Shown here: positions 21,701 to 30,741 of the stretch, piece by piece | Layout: each line of letters opens with the position of its first letter | Numbering within the stretch: the first letter of the stretch is position 1 | DNA from: Tubiluchus corallicola | Taxonomy: Eukaryota > Priapulida > Priapulimorpha > Priapulimorphida > Tubiluchidae | Length of the DNA: 64,000 bases | Assembly (NCBI GenBank): GCA_030141605.1 | Contig: JAQGDQ010000164.1 | Coordinates: 401,281-465,280 of the forward strand | Direction: 5' to 3' | Position numbers and translations under genes: made by a program | The notes under the pieces: model-generated | Seen by the model: only the letters and a program-made list of their open reading frames with translations | Database searches by the model: none | Told to the model about the DNA's origin: nothing

Positions 21701-24104
21701 TTTTTCCCTCTCTGCCTCTCAAACATATGGCACAAGGATACAACAAAACAACCAGATCATACAAATATGGCCATAGCCGCCATGTGCAAAAAATATGACG
21801 TCACATTTTGGAACTGACGTCACATAAAAAAATGAATTTCGGCAATTCATGCACAACGTATTTTTGCTACCATCATGCAAAAAGTTTTTTACGTCATGTT
21901 AAAAAAATGCCCGCACTTGACTTTTTATAACACATCAGAACAAAAACAAACAACTGACAAAATCCTCATCATTACGATGCGAGTGGTCATTTTGTAAAAC
22001 TGACACTTCAACACAGGACAGGAATTGTTATAGGCACTGAAAAACTAAACCCAGTGATCAATGTGTATGAAGTTTTTTCAATGTAATTACTAAAACTAAA
22101 ACCCTGTGATCAAGGTGTATGAAGTTTTTTTCAATGTAATTACTAAAACTAAAACCCAGTGATCAAGGTGTATGAAGTTTTTTCAATGTAATTACTAAAA
22201 CTAAAACCCAGTGATCAAGGTGTATGAAGTTTTTTTAAATGTAATTACTAAAACTAAAACCCAGTGATCAAGGTGTATGAAGTTTTTTTAAATGTGATTA
22301 CTAAAACTAAAACCCAGTGATCAAGGTGTATGAAGTTTTTTCAATGTGATTACTACTAATCAATGTAATTGCTACTAATTACATCATACCGTGATGTCAT
22401 GTCTCATATACTATCATTACCATAAAGAAAATAACTGCATTGCAGAGTACTACAGAGACAAATGGTTTAATTTTATTATTGACACTTCCTGTTCATTCAA
22501 TGTCACTCTCCTACAATTATTATCACTAGATTTTATACGGCCATAATTGTAGGCTCGAAATCAATGAGTTGGTCAATATTATTCCACGATTACTGACTGT
22601 GAATGGAAACAATAATAACCAATGCAAACATTCCGTTGCGAGATTTTGCGGGGGGAAAAGAAAAATCAACTTTTGGCGGAAAACAAATAAAATAGAAAAT
22701 CAGTTTCACATTATTAATTAATTCATCTGTGAAAATAGCAATGCTGTTTAAATAATAAAATCAATTGTCAGGTCTCCCTAAGTGAACAAAGTATGGTCTA
22801 GATCATACATGAAGTTACCCATTTTTGTTTTAAAAATGAAGAAGGATACATAGGAAAGTATCATTTTGCCACATTTTGTACTGCACTTTAGCTAGACATA
22901 CATGTATATAAGTCAGTACACCGTACTTGTAAACACAGAATTGTCTATGTAGGCTACATTTACATTGCAAATGGGAATGCAGTCAAGGACATATCCCTAC
23001 TATATCTCATAAGTTCGTGTAGTTAAATGTATAAACAAACACTATATCGAGTGTATACATACAATATTTATTCTCATTACAAAAGTATGCAGGCCTAGCT
23101 ATCAACGAAAAAATCCAATTTTCCATTTTTAAGGCTTATTTCATGACCTTTTTAATGCTCATTTTTAAAGATTGTCGGCATTGCTTTGATTAGCGACGGG
23201 ACGATACCAAAATTTCTAACGATTTTCTTAGTGATTCAGATTCCGATTCCTGGATGAATATTATTTTACTGTAAAAGTTTCTCTAAAGTGGTGATACTCG
23301 AAAGTTTCAATATTGTAGTTTGAAAAGTTAATACTTAACGTTATGAGCACAACAGTATAGTGACAGAAAGTATTATATTGTTGATTTTGTCTTGAATTGA
23401 CTCAAGTGAGTTTGAAAATTTCAGGGCAGCAACAATTTCACGAAATAAGAAGCCAGAAGAAAAATCCTGTATTTATAAGCAGCTATTCTAGCGTTACGGA
23501 TGTCTGGTCTGACACTATGAGAAGCACCGAAAATCGAGTAGGGCCTATCAATCTACGAACAAAGTTATTAGCATTTAGAAACCAGTTGCGAGAATTGCCG
23601 AGAACATCAAGTGAATCTCCATAGTAGTATAACGTCATTTTGGGAACGACTGTGTTTCTATACTTTGTTCAAATACCATCTTTGGCAAGCTTTTTAAAGG
23701 CTAAATATGCAAATGACTTTGATGGTCAGATTCAAACTCATGAAGTAAGAACTCAGACTTAGAACCGGACTCAAATAGAGAAGATTTGGGCAGTTAGACT
23801 TCACTGGTAAAAATATACATCCCAATGCTGTTTTGCATCATGTTTATTTCTTGAAATCACTTAAACAGAAATCACTCAAAAAACTGAGTAAAGAGAAAAA
23901 CGATTATTATAATTGGCCCAAGTAATATGATAGTTAACGATAAATACCTTCATTCGGTGATGTGTAGAGTTTTTTACACAATTCTTGCACACCTCCGTAC
24001 GATTCTTGTATCTTTTCGCATGCCTCAGCTCCCCGAAGCTCCATTAAATCTTGGAGCTCCTTCACAGTCACCCCGAACTGCACCGATTTGCTTTCTTCCA
24101 CCAT
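597..24104 (-). CDS. ATP2B: Plasma-membrane Ca2+-transporting ATPase (PMCA), 5' part of gene, residues 1-435
   Basis: P-type (P2B) ATPase that exports Ca2+ across the plasma membrane using ATP. Seven exons join in phase: 24104-23948, 14480-14280, 13442-13206, 12655-12530, 11295-11158, 3975-3733, 799-597 (1305 nt, 435 codons). All introns are GT-AG. The first six exons all end one base into a codon and the last ends on a codon boundary. Visible landmarks: N-terminal [21 protein letters not shown] before TM1 (about residues 92-110); EAGWIEGAA leading into TM2 (about 134-154); [14 protein letters not shown]; actuator-loop TGES at 222-225; an acidic/lysine-rich linker; TM3 (about 369-390); TM4 with PEGLPLAVT. 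The catalytic DKTGT region and the C-terminal calmodulin-binding tail lie outside the window, so the gene is partial. Family assignment is very strong. The paralogue cannot be specified, and invertebrates often have one gene. Confidence 0.96.
1770..1965 (-). repeat. tRNA-derived SINE
   Basis: Minus-strand A box TTGGTAGAGCATGG (1817-1829 region) and B box GGGTTCAAATCCC (1783-1795) are spaced as in a tRNA. The acceptor stem does not pair, so this is a SINE head, not a tRNA gene. A flanking motif near 1942-1970 recurs at 3478-3508 in the same intron, hinting at a family body. Confidence 0.6.
2050..2585 (-). other. Unassigned, possibly decayed open frames in PMCA intron 6
   Basis: Two overlapping minus-strand open frames (2367-2585 and 2102-2440) have more even base composition than the surrounding intron. 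They overlap by about 70 bases in different frames, as a frameshifted old coding sequence would. No motif was recognised. Other parts of intron 6 show only AT-rich sequence. Confidence 0.2.
3514..3600. repeat. 24-bp inverted repeat (hairpin)
   Basis: Arms at 3514-3537 and 3577-3600 are reverse complements with one mismatch (TTAATTAGTTAAATTATGAC against TTAATTAGTTAGATTATGAC on the other strand). The loop is 39 bases. It may be the core of a small foldback element. Confidence 0.7.
3733..3975 (-). CDS. ATP2B: PMCA coding exon 6 (variable linker before TM3)
   Basis: The acceptor is tttgtag| and the donor ATTG|GTAAGT; phase agrees with both neighbours. It begins [15 protein letters not shown] and carries a long hydrophilic linker of low conservation. 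It ends with [20 protein letters not shown], matching the conserved KSVLQxKLTKLAxQIG stretch of PMCAs. Confidence 0.94.
4573..5193. mobile_element. piggyBac-type MITE, 621 bp, in PMCA intron 5
   Basis: The element is flanked on both sides by TTAA (4569-4572 and 5194-5197). It has perfect 13-bp terminal inverted repeats CCCTTTCACTACG. TTAA duplication plus CCCTTT-type termini are the signature of piggyBac elements. No transposase is encoded, so it is non-autonomous. Near the left end, 4589-4605 and 4631-4647 form a 17-bp stem (GGCGGCACACTGTCGCC) with two mismatches. Confidence 0.85.
4960..5040. repeat. Alternating purine-pyrimidine tract
   Basis: This 80-base stretch inside the MITE is dominated by TG, CA, TA and CG steps (gtgcatgtgtacgtgcatg and similar). 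It is a degenerate microsatellite that could adopt Z-DNA. Confidence 0.6.
6505..6526. repeat. 22-bp perfect palindrome
   Basis: AACGTATGACATGTCATACG followed by TT reads identically on both strands. It lies in PMCA intron 5, with no other repeat signature around it. Apart from this and the listed elements, 5.2-10 kb of intron 5 shows no convincing exon. Confidence 0.9.
8127..8336 (+). CDS. Candidate small signal-anchor ORF, antisense within PMCA intron 5
   Basis: A 69-residue frame begins [20 protein letters not shown] and continues with a hydrophobic stretch ([11 protein letters not shown]). This basic-then-hydrophobic N-terminus is typical of a type II membrane anchor. An in-frame TAA lies three codons upstream of the ATG. 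The stretch 7.9-8.26 kb is richer in CpG than its surroundings. No downstream exon or family match could be identified, so it could be a first exon, a relic, or chance. Confidence 0.22.
   Translation: MTPTKARRYQTMVMCGINAAGLVILCIWVSSVESEKILRGLGYTSLTKVSHMQTLLQKCNEFFRSIAFK
10021..10069. repeat. Tandem pair of 22-nt palindromes
   Basis: ATCTAGGAAA and TTTCCTAGAT flank a 2-base centre. The 22-nt unit occurs twice (10021-10042, 10048-10069) as a 27-bp direct repeat, about 100 bases left of the 19-bp minisatellite. Confidence 0.85.
10166..10826. repeat. 19-bp minisatellite, about 35 copies
   Basis: The unit is TCAAAATCAAGCTCSAGTC. Copies differ mainly at one small window (CTCCAG, CTCGAG, CTCCGG, CTCTAG). 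Identical variants are clustered, e.g. four consecutive CCGG units near 10498-10560 and six consecutive CGAG units earlier. This indicates local expansion. Because the unit lacks stops in every phase, it generates plus-strand frames with a 19-residue period. These are by-products, not a gene. It lies in PMCA intron 5, just beyond exon 5. Confidence 0.95.
11158..11295 (-). CDS. ATP2B: PMCA coding exon 5 (actuator domain to Lys-rich linker)
   Basis: The acceptor is ctttgtag| and the donor AAAG|GTACGG. It encodes [32 protein letters not shown], then [14 protein letters not shown]. The end corresponds to the place in vertebrate PMCAs (splice site A) where optional exons are inserted. The following intron here is 7.2 kb. 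Confidence 0.95.
12530..12655 (-). CDS. ATP2B: PMCA coding exon 4 (TGES actuator motif)
   Basis: The acceptor is tgtttag| and the donor TCTG|GTAAAT. It encodes [20 protein letters not shown] followed by [18 protein letters not shown] and LLLSG. TGES (residues 222-225) is the P-type ATPase dephosphorylation motif of the actuator domain. Confidence 0.97.
13206..13442 (-). CDS. ATP2B: PMCA coding exon 3 (TM2 and start of actuator domain)
   Basis: The acceptor is tttgttccag| and the donor TATG|GTAAAA. It encodes [20 protein letters not shown], the rest of TM2, then [19 protein letters not shown] and [13 protein letters not shown]-like sequence (here [13 protein letters not shown]). Acidic residues before TM2 form the short extracellular loop. 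Confidence 0.97.
14280..14480 (-). CDS. ATP2B: PMCA coding exon 2 (TM1)
   Basis: The acceptor is tcttttacag| and the donor GAAT|GTAAGT. It encodes [38 protein letters not shown] and [20 protein letters not shown], i.e. the cytosolic N-terminal segment and TM1. The split last codon gives Phe with the next exon. Confidence 0.96.
14793..15393 (+). mobile_element. MITE family M1, copy A (601 bp)
   Basis: Ends are inverted: left TAAAGGAAAATACGAC, right GTCCGGTTTTCCTTTA. Homologous copies occur at 27825-28380 (inverted) and 30345-30741, sharing blocks such as the GCAAATTTTAAG region, TGATGACATCACAAA and the ATTGGGTCCGGTTTTCC end. There is no transposase. TIRs beginning and ending with TA suggest a TA-target (Tc1/mariner-like) element. 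This copy is in PMCA intron 1. Confidence 0.75.
16800..18080 (-). pseudogene. Unidentified decayed coding-like segment in PMCA intron 1
   Basis: This stretch is visibly less AT-rich than the intron. On the minus strand, coding-like peptides appear in different frames separated by stops: [20 protein letters not shown] and [15 protein letters not shown] near 17.85-17.98 kb, and [20 protein letters not shown] at 17363-17548. This is the pattern of an old retrocopy or transposon gene with frameshifts. No family was recognised. Confidence 0.3.
19340..19776 (-). other. Possible relic of a transposon
   Basis: Two overlapping minus-strand frames of 74 and 78 residues (19529-19753, 19540-19776) cover the same DNA in different phases. 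A plus-strand motif GGTGTTCCAAAAGAAA at the left edge (about 19346) also occurs at about 14089. A shared motif beside decayed frames suggests a mobile element, but no transposase motif was found. Confidence 0.22.
19915..19985 (+). repeat. tRNA-derived SINE remnant
   Basis: A B-box-like AAGTTCGACTCCC lies about 45 bases downstream of an A-box-like GTTAGCAGATCC. The spacing fits a tRNA head. It is degenerate and not foldable as a functional tRNA. Confidence 0.4.
20863..21105 (-). CDS. Candidate hydrophobic 80-residue ORF within PMCA intron 1
   Basis: The frame encodes two membrane-like stretches ([19 protein letters not shown] and [20 protein letters not shown]) separated by a loop with [11 protein letters not shown]. 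It ends with a Cys-rich tail. Just upstream on the minus strand is a good acceptor (ctgtctctcacag), so it could be an exon of a nested gene. Codon use looks more coding-like than the flanks. No family was recognised; chance cannot be excluded. Confidence 0.25.
   Translation of the reverse strand: MVALFAYNISLFTYLVSLLLASCFACKTQAGACPKSSVATLVLAFLFALSCQILTMFLITLGCLIRKCNCQNWVVYMREI
21796..21822. promoter_or_regulatory. Two palindromic CRE sites
   Basis: TGACGTCA occurs at 21796-21803 and 21815-21822, each followed by CAT, 19 bases apart. This is the full cAMP-response element consensus bound by CREB/ATF dimers. They lie in PMCA intron 1, about 2 kb downstream of the start-codon exon, so an intronic enhancer is possible. 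Function is inferred only from the motif. Confidence 0.4.
22040..22355. repeat. 52-53-bp minisatellite, 6 copies
   Basis: The unit contains CCCAGTGATCAAGGTGTATG, then AAGTTTTTTCAATGTAATTA. GTGATCA recurs at 22054, 22106, 22159, 22211, 22264 and 22316. The one-base length change comes from a variable T run. It lies in PMCA intron 1. Confidence 0.93.
22671..22683. promoter_or_regulatory. E2F-like site
   Basis: TTTTGGCGGAAAA closely matches the E2F consensus in an otherwise AT-rich intron. A G-rich stretch (TTTTGCGGGGGG) lies just before it. This is motif evidence only. Confidence 0.2.
23948..24104 (-). CDS. ATP2B: PMCA coding exon 1 (start codon, residues 1-52 plus one base)
   Basis: Encodes [20 protein letters not shown], then [18 protein letters not shown] and a [10 protein letters not shown] end, the conserved PMCA N-terminus. 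The start Met is supported by an in-frame TAG three codons upstream. The exon probably begins at 24131, after a pyrimidine-rich acceptor ending ttttttag, so at least one upstream 5'-UTR exon is expected. The donor reads GAAG|GTATTT. The next exon supplies GC CTC AGC, giving the family-typical EGLSG junction. Confidence 0.93.
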
Positions 24105-24227
24105 CTTGCTCTAATCGTGAGCTAATCCGCCCTAAAAAATTGAAACGAATTACTAAGATATTGTTTCATGCACTTTACGTATCAAAGTCAGGCAACTAAA
24201 GCTATCTAAAGGTAGCAAATGAGAAAC

Positions 24228-24300
24228 AGTCAACACGGGGTTTGAACTTGAACCACAGACTTCTGAATGACAAGCCCAACCAGGCACACAGTCACTTATG
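24228..24300 (-). repeat. tRNA-derived SINE remnant
   Basis: On the minus strand a TGGTTCAAGTTCAA B-box-like element is preceded by GTGCCTGGTTGGGCTTGTC, spaced like a tRNA head. It lies just upstream of the PMCA first coding exon. Confidence 0.4.
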
Positions 24301-24569
24301 ATCAAGCCAAGGCAGTCTTAATTTAATTATAATAATTCATGAAACAAACCAATATTTCCAAGGGGCTACTGTTACTTCACTCATAATACTTGATACTAGA
24401 GTAGTTATATATAGATTAAATAGATAAACCAAAGTACACCAATCATTAACTGAGAGTTTATTAATGAAGATTATAAAAGAGTTAATTAGCAAGTGCATTA
24501 AAATGAGTATAGAAAATCAGCTATCTTAATAAGCTATTAAGATTAAATGCTGGCCTGCCTTGACCACAA

Positions 24570-24642
24570 GGTTGTGTGTGGCCTAGTTGTTACAGAAGAA
24601 GGTTCCTTGCAATATGAGGCTTCTTGCTTCAAATCTAGACTA
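24570..24642 (+). repeat. tRNA-derived SINE remnant
   Basis: The A-box-like GTGGCCTAGTTGTTACAG and B-box-like GCTTCAAATCTAG are spaced about 40 bases apart. It is degenerate. Confidence 0.35.
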
Positions 24643-24833
24643 TACTTTTTCACAATTTGTGTCCCTCTTGATCAACCTTAGTTTCAAAAATTTAACAATG
24701 ATTAGGATTTCACGTTCAATGAATAAACTAGAAATTAGAATTACAAGTGCTCCATTAACACTCAGAAAAATACCAGACACTAGCAGTAGGTCTTCACTGA
24801 AGTGGTGCATTAGCAAAGTTAAAGGTACAAAAA

Positions 24834-25091
24834 TTAGGTACAGTCAACAACAAAATGTGAGACTAACTGCAGACCCATTTGCTCCATGAGATCTTTGATT
24901 CTGTACAAATAAAATGGACACGGCAGCCCCAATGTCTCTTTTGTATAAGGACCAAGAGATTCAAGAGTAACCCATTGGTCTAACTGAAGGAAACTCAAGT
25001 AGAACCAAACCTTGTCCCCAGGTGTTCCAACCAACAATCTATTGGTCTTAATCAGATGGAATCCAATACCTACGAGGTGACAGTTCAACAT
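24834..25091 (-). other. Unassigned 85-codon open frame
   Basis: The frame contains LLVGTPGDKVWFYLSFLQLD and LPCPFYLYRIKDLMEQMG. Residue composition is protein-like rather than the Lys/Asn/Ile bias of random AT-rich frames. No family was recognised, and there is no clear splice partner. It could be a relic of a mobile-element gene or a stray exon. Confidence 0.2.
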
Positions 25092-25929
25092 CAGTCAAAA
25101 CTTAGATAAATGCAAATTTAGAAATCACAAAACTGAACGCCAAATTCCACACCAAAAACTGCAAAGTTGATAATGATGTTTAGTAAATGTTTACACTGGT
25201 TATTCAGTGAAATTATACTAATCTAATATTGACGCTGGACATTGATCTAATTCTAGTGGAGGAAGATGTAATTTAACCACACGGATCAATACCGGAGAGA
25301 TCTATCTCGGCAAACACTCCAAACAGTAAGACATTTACTCCTGTTGACTTGTAAGACTAGTAGATTACTGCCGTCATTAGTCTGTATGCCAAACACTATT
25401 TCCGGGCTCGAGAGTCGCGTGTAGTTTGTACATAATCTAAATGCATGGAAATCCAGACTTATTATCAATTTCCAATTAGTCCTTTTAACATATGTGGCAG
25501 TAAGCATTGAATCGGTAAAAATGAAGATGTTTAATTTGCAGAGAATGTCACTAAAATGGACGAAACATCATCAGACGATCATTGCAGAGAGGCGTGTATA
25601 CAGCTGCAGCCAGAAAACCATCAAACATAACACCACAGCAAACAAGGAGCACACCATTAGCCATGGTATCACTTGTTTCATCCATAAAACATGAATTGAC
25701 ATATGCATAATGCATGCGCTTGATTATTATCACTGCTGCTGCAGTGTCAGCCAACCATCTTGAGCTCCGCAATAAAATTAAGTGGATGGAATTGACTTTA
25801 AAATGTGCCGTAAAATAAACGGCTGGCGTTCACGGAAACGCGGAACAGTGAAAAATTATTTTTAATAGGCACCTTAATAGAGCAATTTGCTGCAGCTGAA
25901 ACTGAATAAAAGCTGCTGAATAATAATGT

Positions 25930-26012
25930 GGCAATGTGGTAATCTAGTGTCTCATATCTTATTCTAATCTCTGACAAGTTTGACTGCCCGAGTTCAACTC
26001 CTCGGTTACCTA
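25930..26012 (+). repeat. tRNA-derived SINE remnant
   Basis: A GAGTTCAACTCCTCGG B-box-like element lies downstream of GTGGTAATCTAGTG. It is degenerate. Confidence 0.35.
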
Positions 26013-27000
26013 TCTTAACTTAGTCGCTGTGATAAAACTGCAATGTGTACAGTAATGACGATATTAGAATCTCAAGACGTTTCAAAAATTTTAAGAACGT
26101 CAATTAACTTTCATGATATGTCAGCTTCCATTAAAATTAATAAGCCTGTTCCTTTGTTGCATTAATAAAACGCTGAATATTTAATTTTAACTTGTGGTGT
26201 CCATGATCAAGTTTCACTTTGCTCAACTTTATTTATTTTAGACAAACATGGCCTCCAGAGCTCTCACAATTAAAAATTTATTCAGGGACTGAAGTCAAGA
26301 ATGTTTCAAATTTGCTAGTTTTCTGAATTTTGTTATAATTATTGTGATGAAGACTACACGCATAATATAATGAATGAATGATTATACGAATAAGTATCTG
26401 TTAGTATTGTACTTATGTACACTGTTCAGTAGTCATTGTTATAACAAAATAAATAATTGAATTTAACTGAATTGTAACCACTTATGGATATTTATAAAGT
26501 TTGATAATAACAGTTGAAAATGGCATTATAAGGAATGAAAAATCGAGACAACTTCCAAATTCACAAAGCCTCTATAAAACCGTCAAAAATGACCAATTTA
26601 CTACAGGCAATAATAGTGAGTGCATCACGAAATCGCTACAAGTGGACAATATATGTATCAAAGATCAAACACAAATACAAGAGCTGGCAGCAAGTTAACA
26701 CTAGATAACAGTTATAGTTATGTAAATCCAATCTTACAGAAATCACAGTAAAACTATCTAGTATAAAAGCTAGTATCTAGTATAGTATAGTAGTAAAAAG
26801 CAAGGGCTATCTTGATTATTATAAAACGTTATTGTACAGAAAAACTTTCCTTTGTTTAATGTAAATTCCAATTATTCATGTAACTGTGCTCCGGTAACTA
26901 TGTTTAATTTGGTTATCATGTCTTCTTTAGACAAATGATTACGCACATCAGAGCTGGAGGAGTTTGTCTCTTGCAGTTTTTGTATCTTTTAATCAAGACC

Positions 27001-27025
27001 CAAATCAATCAATCAATCAATCACT
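27001..27025. repeat. (AATC)n microsatellite
   Basis: About five AATC units. Such a tetranucleotide tail can mark the 3' end of a SINE or LINE, but no element body was recognised. The rest of 26.0-27.8 kb shows nothing identifiable. Confidence 0.7.
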
Positions 27026-27824
27026 TGTTTTTCCATTATCAGAGGCCAATAACTGTCCTCAGCGTAGAAACCAGTGATGAAAGGCCTGAGAGTTTGATCC
27101 ATAAAAATAACGTAAAAGAAGCTTAATGTAGCCACGCATTCTTTGATCAGCAAAGGACTGCAGGGATCTGATCCCAAATCAGACCCGACAAATGATATTT
27201 TAGTTACCATATTGCTATAAAAAACTTCACAGTGATAGTCATCACGAACAACTATCATTTCATTAAGAACATTCACTTCGCTATTAATGTCAGCAATAAA
27301 GCTTTCATATTATGGATTAAGTCTTCAAGTCCACTTAGTCATACAACATTGTTATTACACACAATATTATTGTTAGGACAAAAAATAGAGAAATTATTTA
27401 AATGATTTGACGAGGTTTTAGCAGAGATAAATTTCAACAGTGGAAAACGCTTATTAATTACACTATTTGTACAGTTACACTATATATAGCTTTGTTTTAA
27501 GAATGTCTAGAAACAAAAATTCTGCCAAAATACATGTAATATGATAACATTTATTTATTTGTAATTTATTTCATAACAGGTATGAGGTGATAGTAACCAG
27601 TTTATTCTCCAATATGTATTCTTAATTTGCATAATGTATAAATCCCTGAAAAATCTTTACCTTCCAAATGCCATAAAGGGCACCAAAATGTTTTAATAAT
27701 GATGGTTAAACAGAGTACTCTCCAGTTTTTGTAATGGCATAGTTTCTAATTTATTCAGGTATTCCAAAATCCCAAATTCACCTGTTAACGTAGGATTTAA
27801 AAGTTTAAAATGGCAAATAATTTT

Positions 27825-28380
27825 TAAAGCAAAACCGGACACAATCTTAAACTGTGGAAACAATCTACTCTTTAAAATATTGAAAGAAAACAGAATTATT
27901 ACCACACGAACACAATTTAGCGTTCGCGCCACTAGTTCTTCAGTGTCACACACGTTTCGCTATTCGTTAGTTAGACAGGCACTAGTGCCTGCATTTTGGA
28001 AATGCATTGCACAAAAACAGGTGTTGTACCTCTTAGTTCAGATTTGTTAGTTCGTGGCGAACTGCACACTTTCGACAGAACATGCGTGAGCACAGCGATA
28101 AATTTAAAATTTGTATTTTTATCTTAAAACTTGTCCATTTCAACACACTGAACATCTTCCAGTAGCACTGTACTTCAATTTATGCTTTTCCAACACACGC
28201 ATGGAATATTTTTGCTATTGAAAATTATGTTAGTTTGTGATGTCATCAATAGCAGAGCTCGCCTGCCGTTAATTAATTATCAGATATACTTTGCAGTATT
28301 AATTGCGTTAAAATGTATAACTTTTATCAGACTTGCAAATGAGGTAGTATAATTATGAAAAATCATCCCATCTTCCTTTA
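27825..28380 (-). mobile_element. MITE family M1, copy C (556 bp, inverted)
   Basis: This is the reverse complement of copy A at 14793-15393. The left end TAAAGCAAAACCGGAC corresponds to A's right end, and the right end ATCTTCCTTTA to A's left end. The interior TGATGTCATC matches A's GATGACATCA. A 16-bp perfect palindrome CAGGCACTAGTGCCTG lies at 27976-27991. Confidence 0.72.
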
Positions 28381-29373
28381 AACAAAATGGTATTTAAGCT
28401 ATAAATGGTAACCAAAACGCTAACTTACTGTTGGCATAAGAATTATTGTCAAATTTCATAAAATAGCGGTACCCTCTGCAATCTTGCAGCAGACCACATT
28501 TAATGGTGCAGTCTAAACCTGCTGCTGATGCTGTTTGCACTCCTCATTCGTTGGCCACTAATGCTGCAGCTTATCGTTGTAAATAATACAACTTGGCTTC
28601 TTCTACAACCGCAAGACAATTACTGTCACCCATCTCCATTTGCAGTGCACTGTCTCAGATAATTTACATCCCAGGAGATGAAGCCGGCCGAAAGGCGTGA
28701 AGCCAGGAACCAACATTTCACCAAAATTTTCACGCGAATTCCCCAAACTTCCAGGTGTAATTAAGGTGATCTCTATTCACTAATGTAACAAACGGACGGG
28801 GAAGAATCAAATATTTATTGTTACTCCTAGAATAGCCTATATTAAATAATTTAGAAGCTGAACTAACAGGGCTCACCGCACTGTGCAGGCAAAGTGTAAT
28901 CAATAAGCTACACTGTACATAGATACCATAAACTATTATTTGGCCGAATTCAATTAGCGGTGGCTCATTAAAGGCTGCTTAGGGAACTGTTGTTTTGTCA
29001 ACGACCTCTCCTAATGTCATTATAAGTTTATAACGTCATGCGCAACGATCGCAATTTTAACATGCAAAAATTCAAAATTAAAGGAACAGCTAGGGATTTG
29101 CGTTCAGTGTTAAGAGCGACGTGGTTTCGTAGGAAAGAGCCTCATCATTATTTCAGGACGTTTCAAAGCACCAAAACCTTGTTTTCAATCAATGCATCAG
29201 CAGCATACAATTTACACGAGAGCAATAATAAAAATCCTTTGTTTAGAGTTTACTTAAAAACACTATGAAAATCCCCCAAAAAAAGGATTCCGATAATATT
29301 ACGCCTAAACTGACGTCTGAAGGCAATTTTGGCTGGAAGAAAGAAGCGTGAAAAAAACTGAAATAAGCTTACA

Positions 29374-29432
29374 TTTGAACCATGGACGTTTAGATTACAA
29401 GCCCAATGTCAAGACTACTGGACCTCAAAGCA
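29374..29432 (-). repeat. tRNA-derived SINE remnant
   Basis: On the minus strand GGTCCAGTAGTCTTGACATT precedes an ATGGTTCAAATG B-box-like element with tRNA-like spacing. The flanks (28.4-30.3 kb) hold no recognised gene. Confidence 0.4.
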
Positions 29433-30344
29433 CCTTAAATGAGACAATATTGTAAAATACGATTTCAAAAGCAATAATTCATGTATTTGCATGCTTAAAA
29501 CACTAACTCAATTCAGCCAATACTAAATAAATTATATTTCTGCAGAAATCTAACAAAACACACAGTACGTCCAAACACAATAAATGCTACACTGATTAAA
29601 CTCAACCGGTACCCCACACAGCTAAATTTCCACTTGTTCAATTTTCCCATCGGTTTAATTTCGGCTGAAATTGAGTGATTAATAAGTAATACTGCAGTTA
29701 GTTTGAAGGTGATTGAAGAGAAGCTTTACAACAATTACTGCCAATCAAGTGCCATAGTTAATAATCTTGCAAGACAGCGATACATGCTGCAAAAATGACT
29801 TAATGCACAAGAAACAGGTTTAGTTTACATTCAAAAATAGACATAGAAGTTGACAATCATAAGCCGACAGCTACTTATCTTATAATGTCTGATGATTACC
29901 TGTCTGATGTCATTGTTTTCTTATTTTATGTTTTCTTTCGACTTCTTCTTTCCTTCTGTTTTCTTTCTACTAACTGCAACATGGCTCTTCTTTTCTCATC
30001 ATCTACCTTCTTCATTCCTCATTTCACATTTCATGGTAACAAGGTCCCCTTTTTAGCTACCACGAGGCAAACTTCAACACCTTAATACAGTATTTCTAGG
30101 AAGTCAGTATTAACTTTATTTTTTGCAGTTTTCAATTATACAAGATGTTCTACATGTATATTTGCATTATTGTAGTTTGCTGGTGAAATAAACTGAATTT
30201 GAATTTGATTATTAACGGATTTAAGGCTTTGTAAACTTAAAAAAGAAACTTAAGTAATTTCACAGATTTTAATGCCAGATCTAACTAAGAACTGTTCTAA
30301 ATTTCATACTTCGAGAAAGTTCGTAGTCACTCTGTCAGTCTGGT

Positions 30345-30741
30345 CAAGTACTGTGCTACTGTACATCTTTCAGCATGATGTGCAAAAACTCGGCAAATTT
30401 TAAGACAAAACATGAAATTTAATTTTACTGCTGTGGTCACGCATTAACTCTTGAATGTGTACTACATCACAAATTAACACTTCTGAACTGAGACGTACAG
30501 CATGTTTTTATGTGTAATGCAATAAAAGATGCAGGTACTGATGCCCATCTAACTAACTAGCGAATAGCGAAAAACATACAACAATGAATAACTGGAAGTG
30601 CGAATGCGAAATTACAATTCTGTGGTAATAATTTTTTGAGGCATTCTTGAAAAAATAGTACCAAGATATGTTTACTTTCAATAATTTGTAGAACAGATTG
30701 TTTTGAGTTACAATTTTAAGATTGGGTCCGGTTTTCCTTTA
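30345..30741 (+). mobile_element. MITE family M1, copy B (5'-truncated)
   Basis: It aligns by eye with copy A from about 15030: GCTACTGTACA, CTCGGCAAATTTTAAG, CATCTAACTAACTAG and the ATTGGGTCCGGTTTTCCTTT end. The left terminus with its inverted repeat is not found, so the copy is truncated or rearranged. Confidence 0.7.

Noticed and set aside
23927-24199. 90-codon plus-strand frame
   Set aside because: It is the antisense shadow of PMCA coding exon 1, which has the conserved N-terminus on the minus strand.
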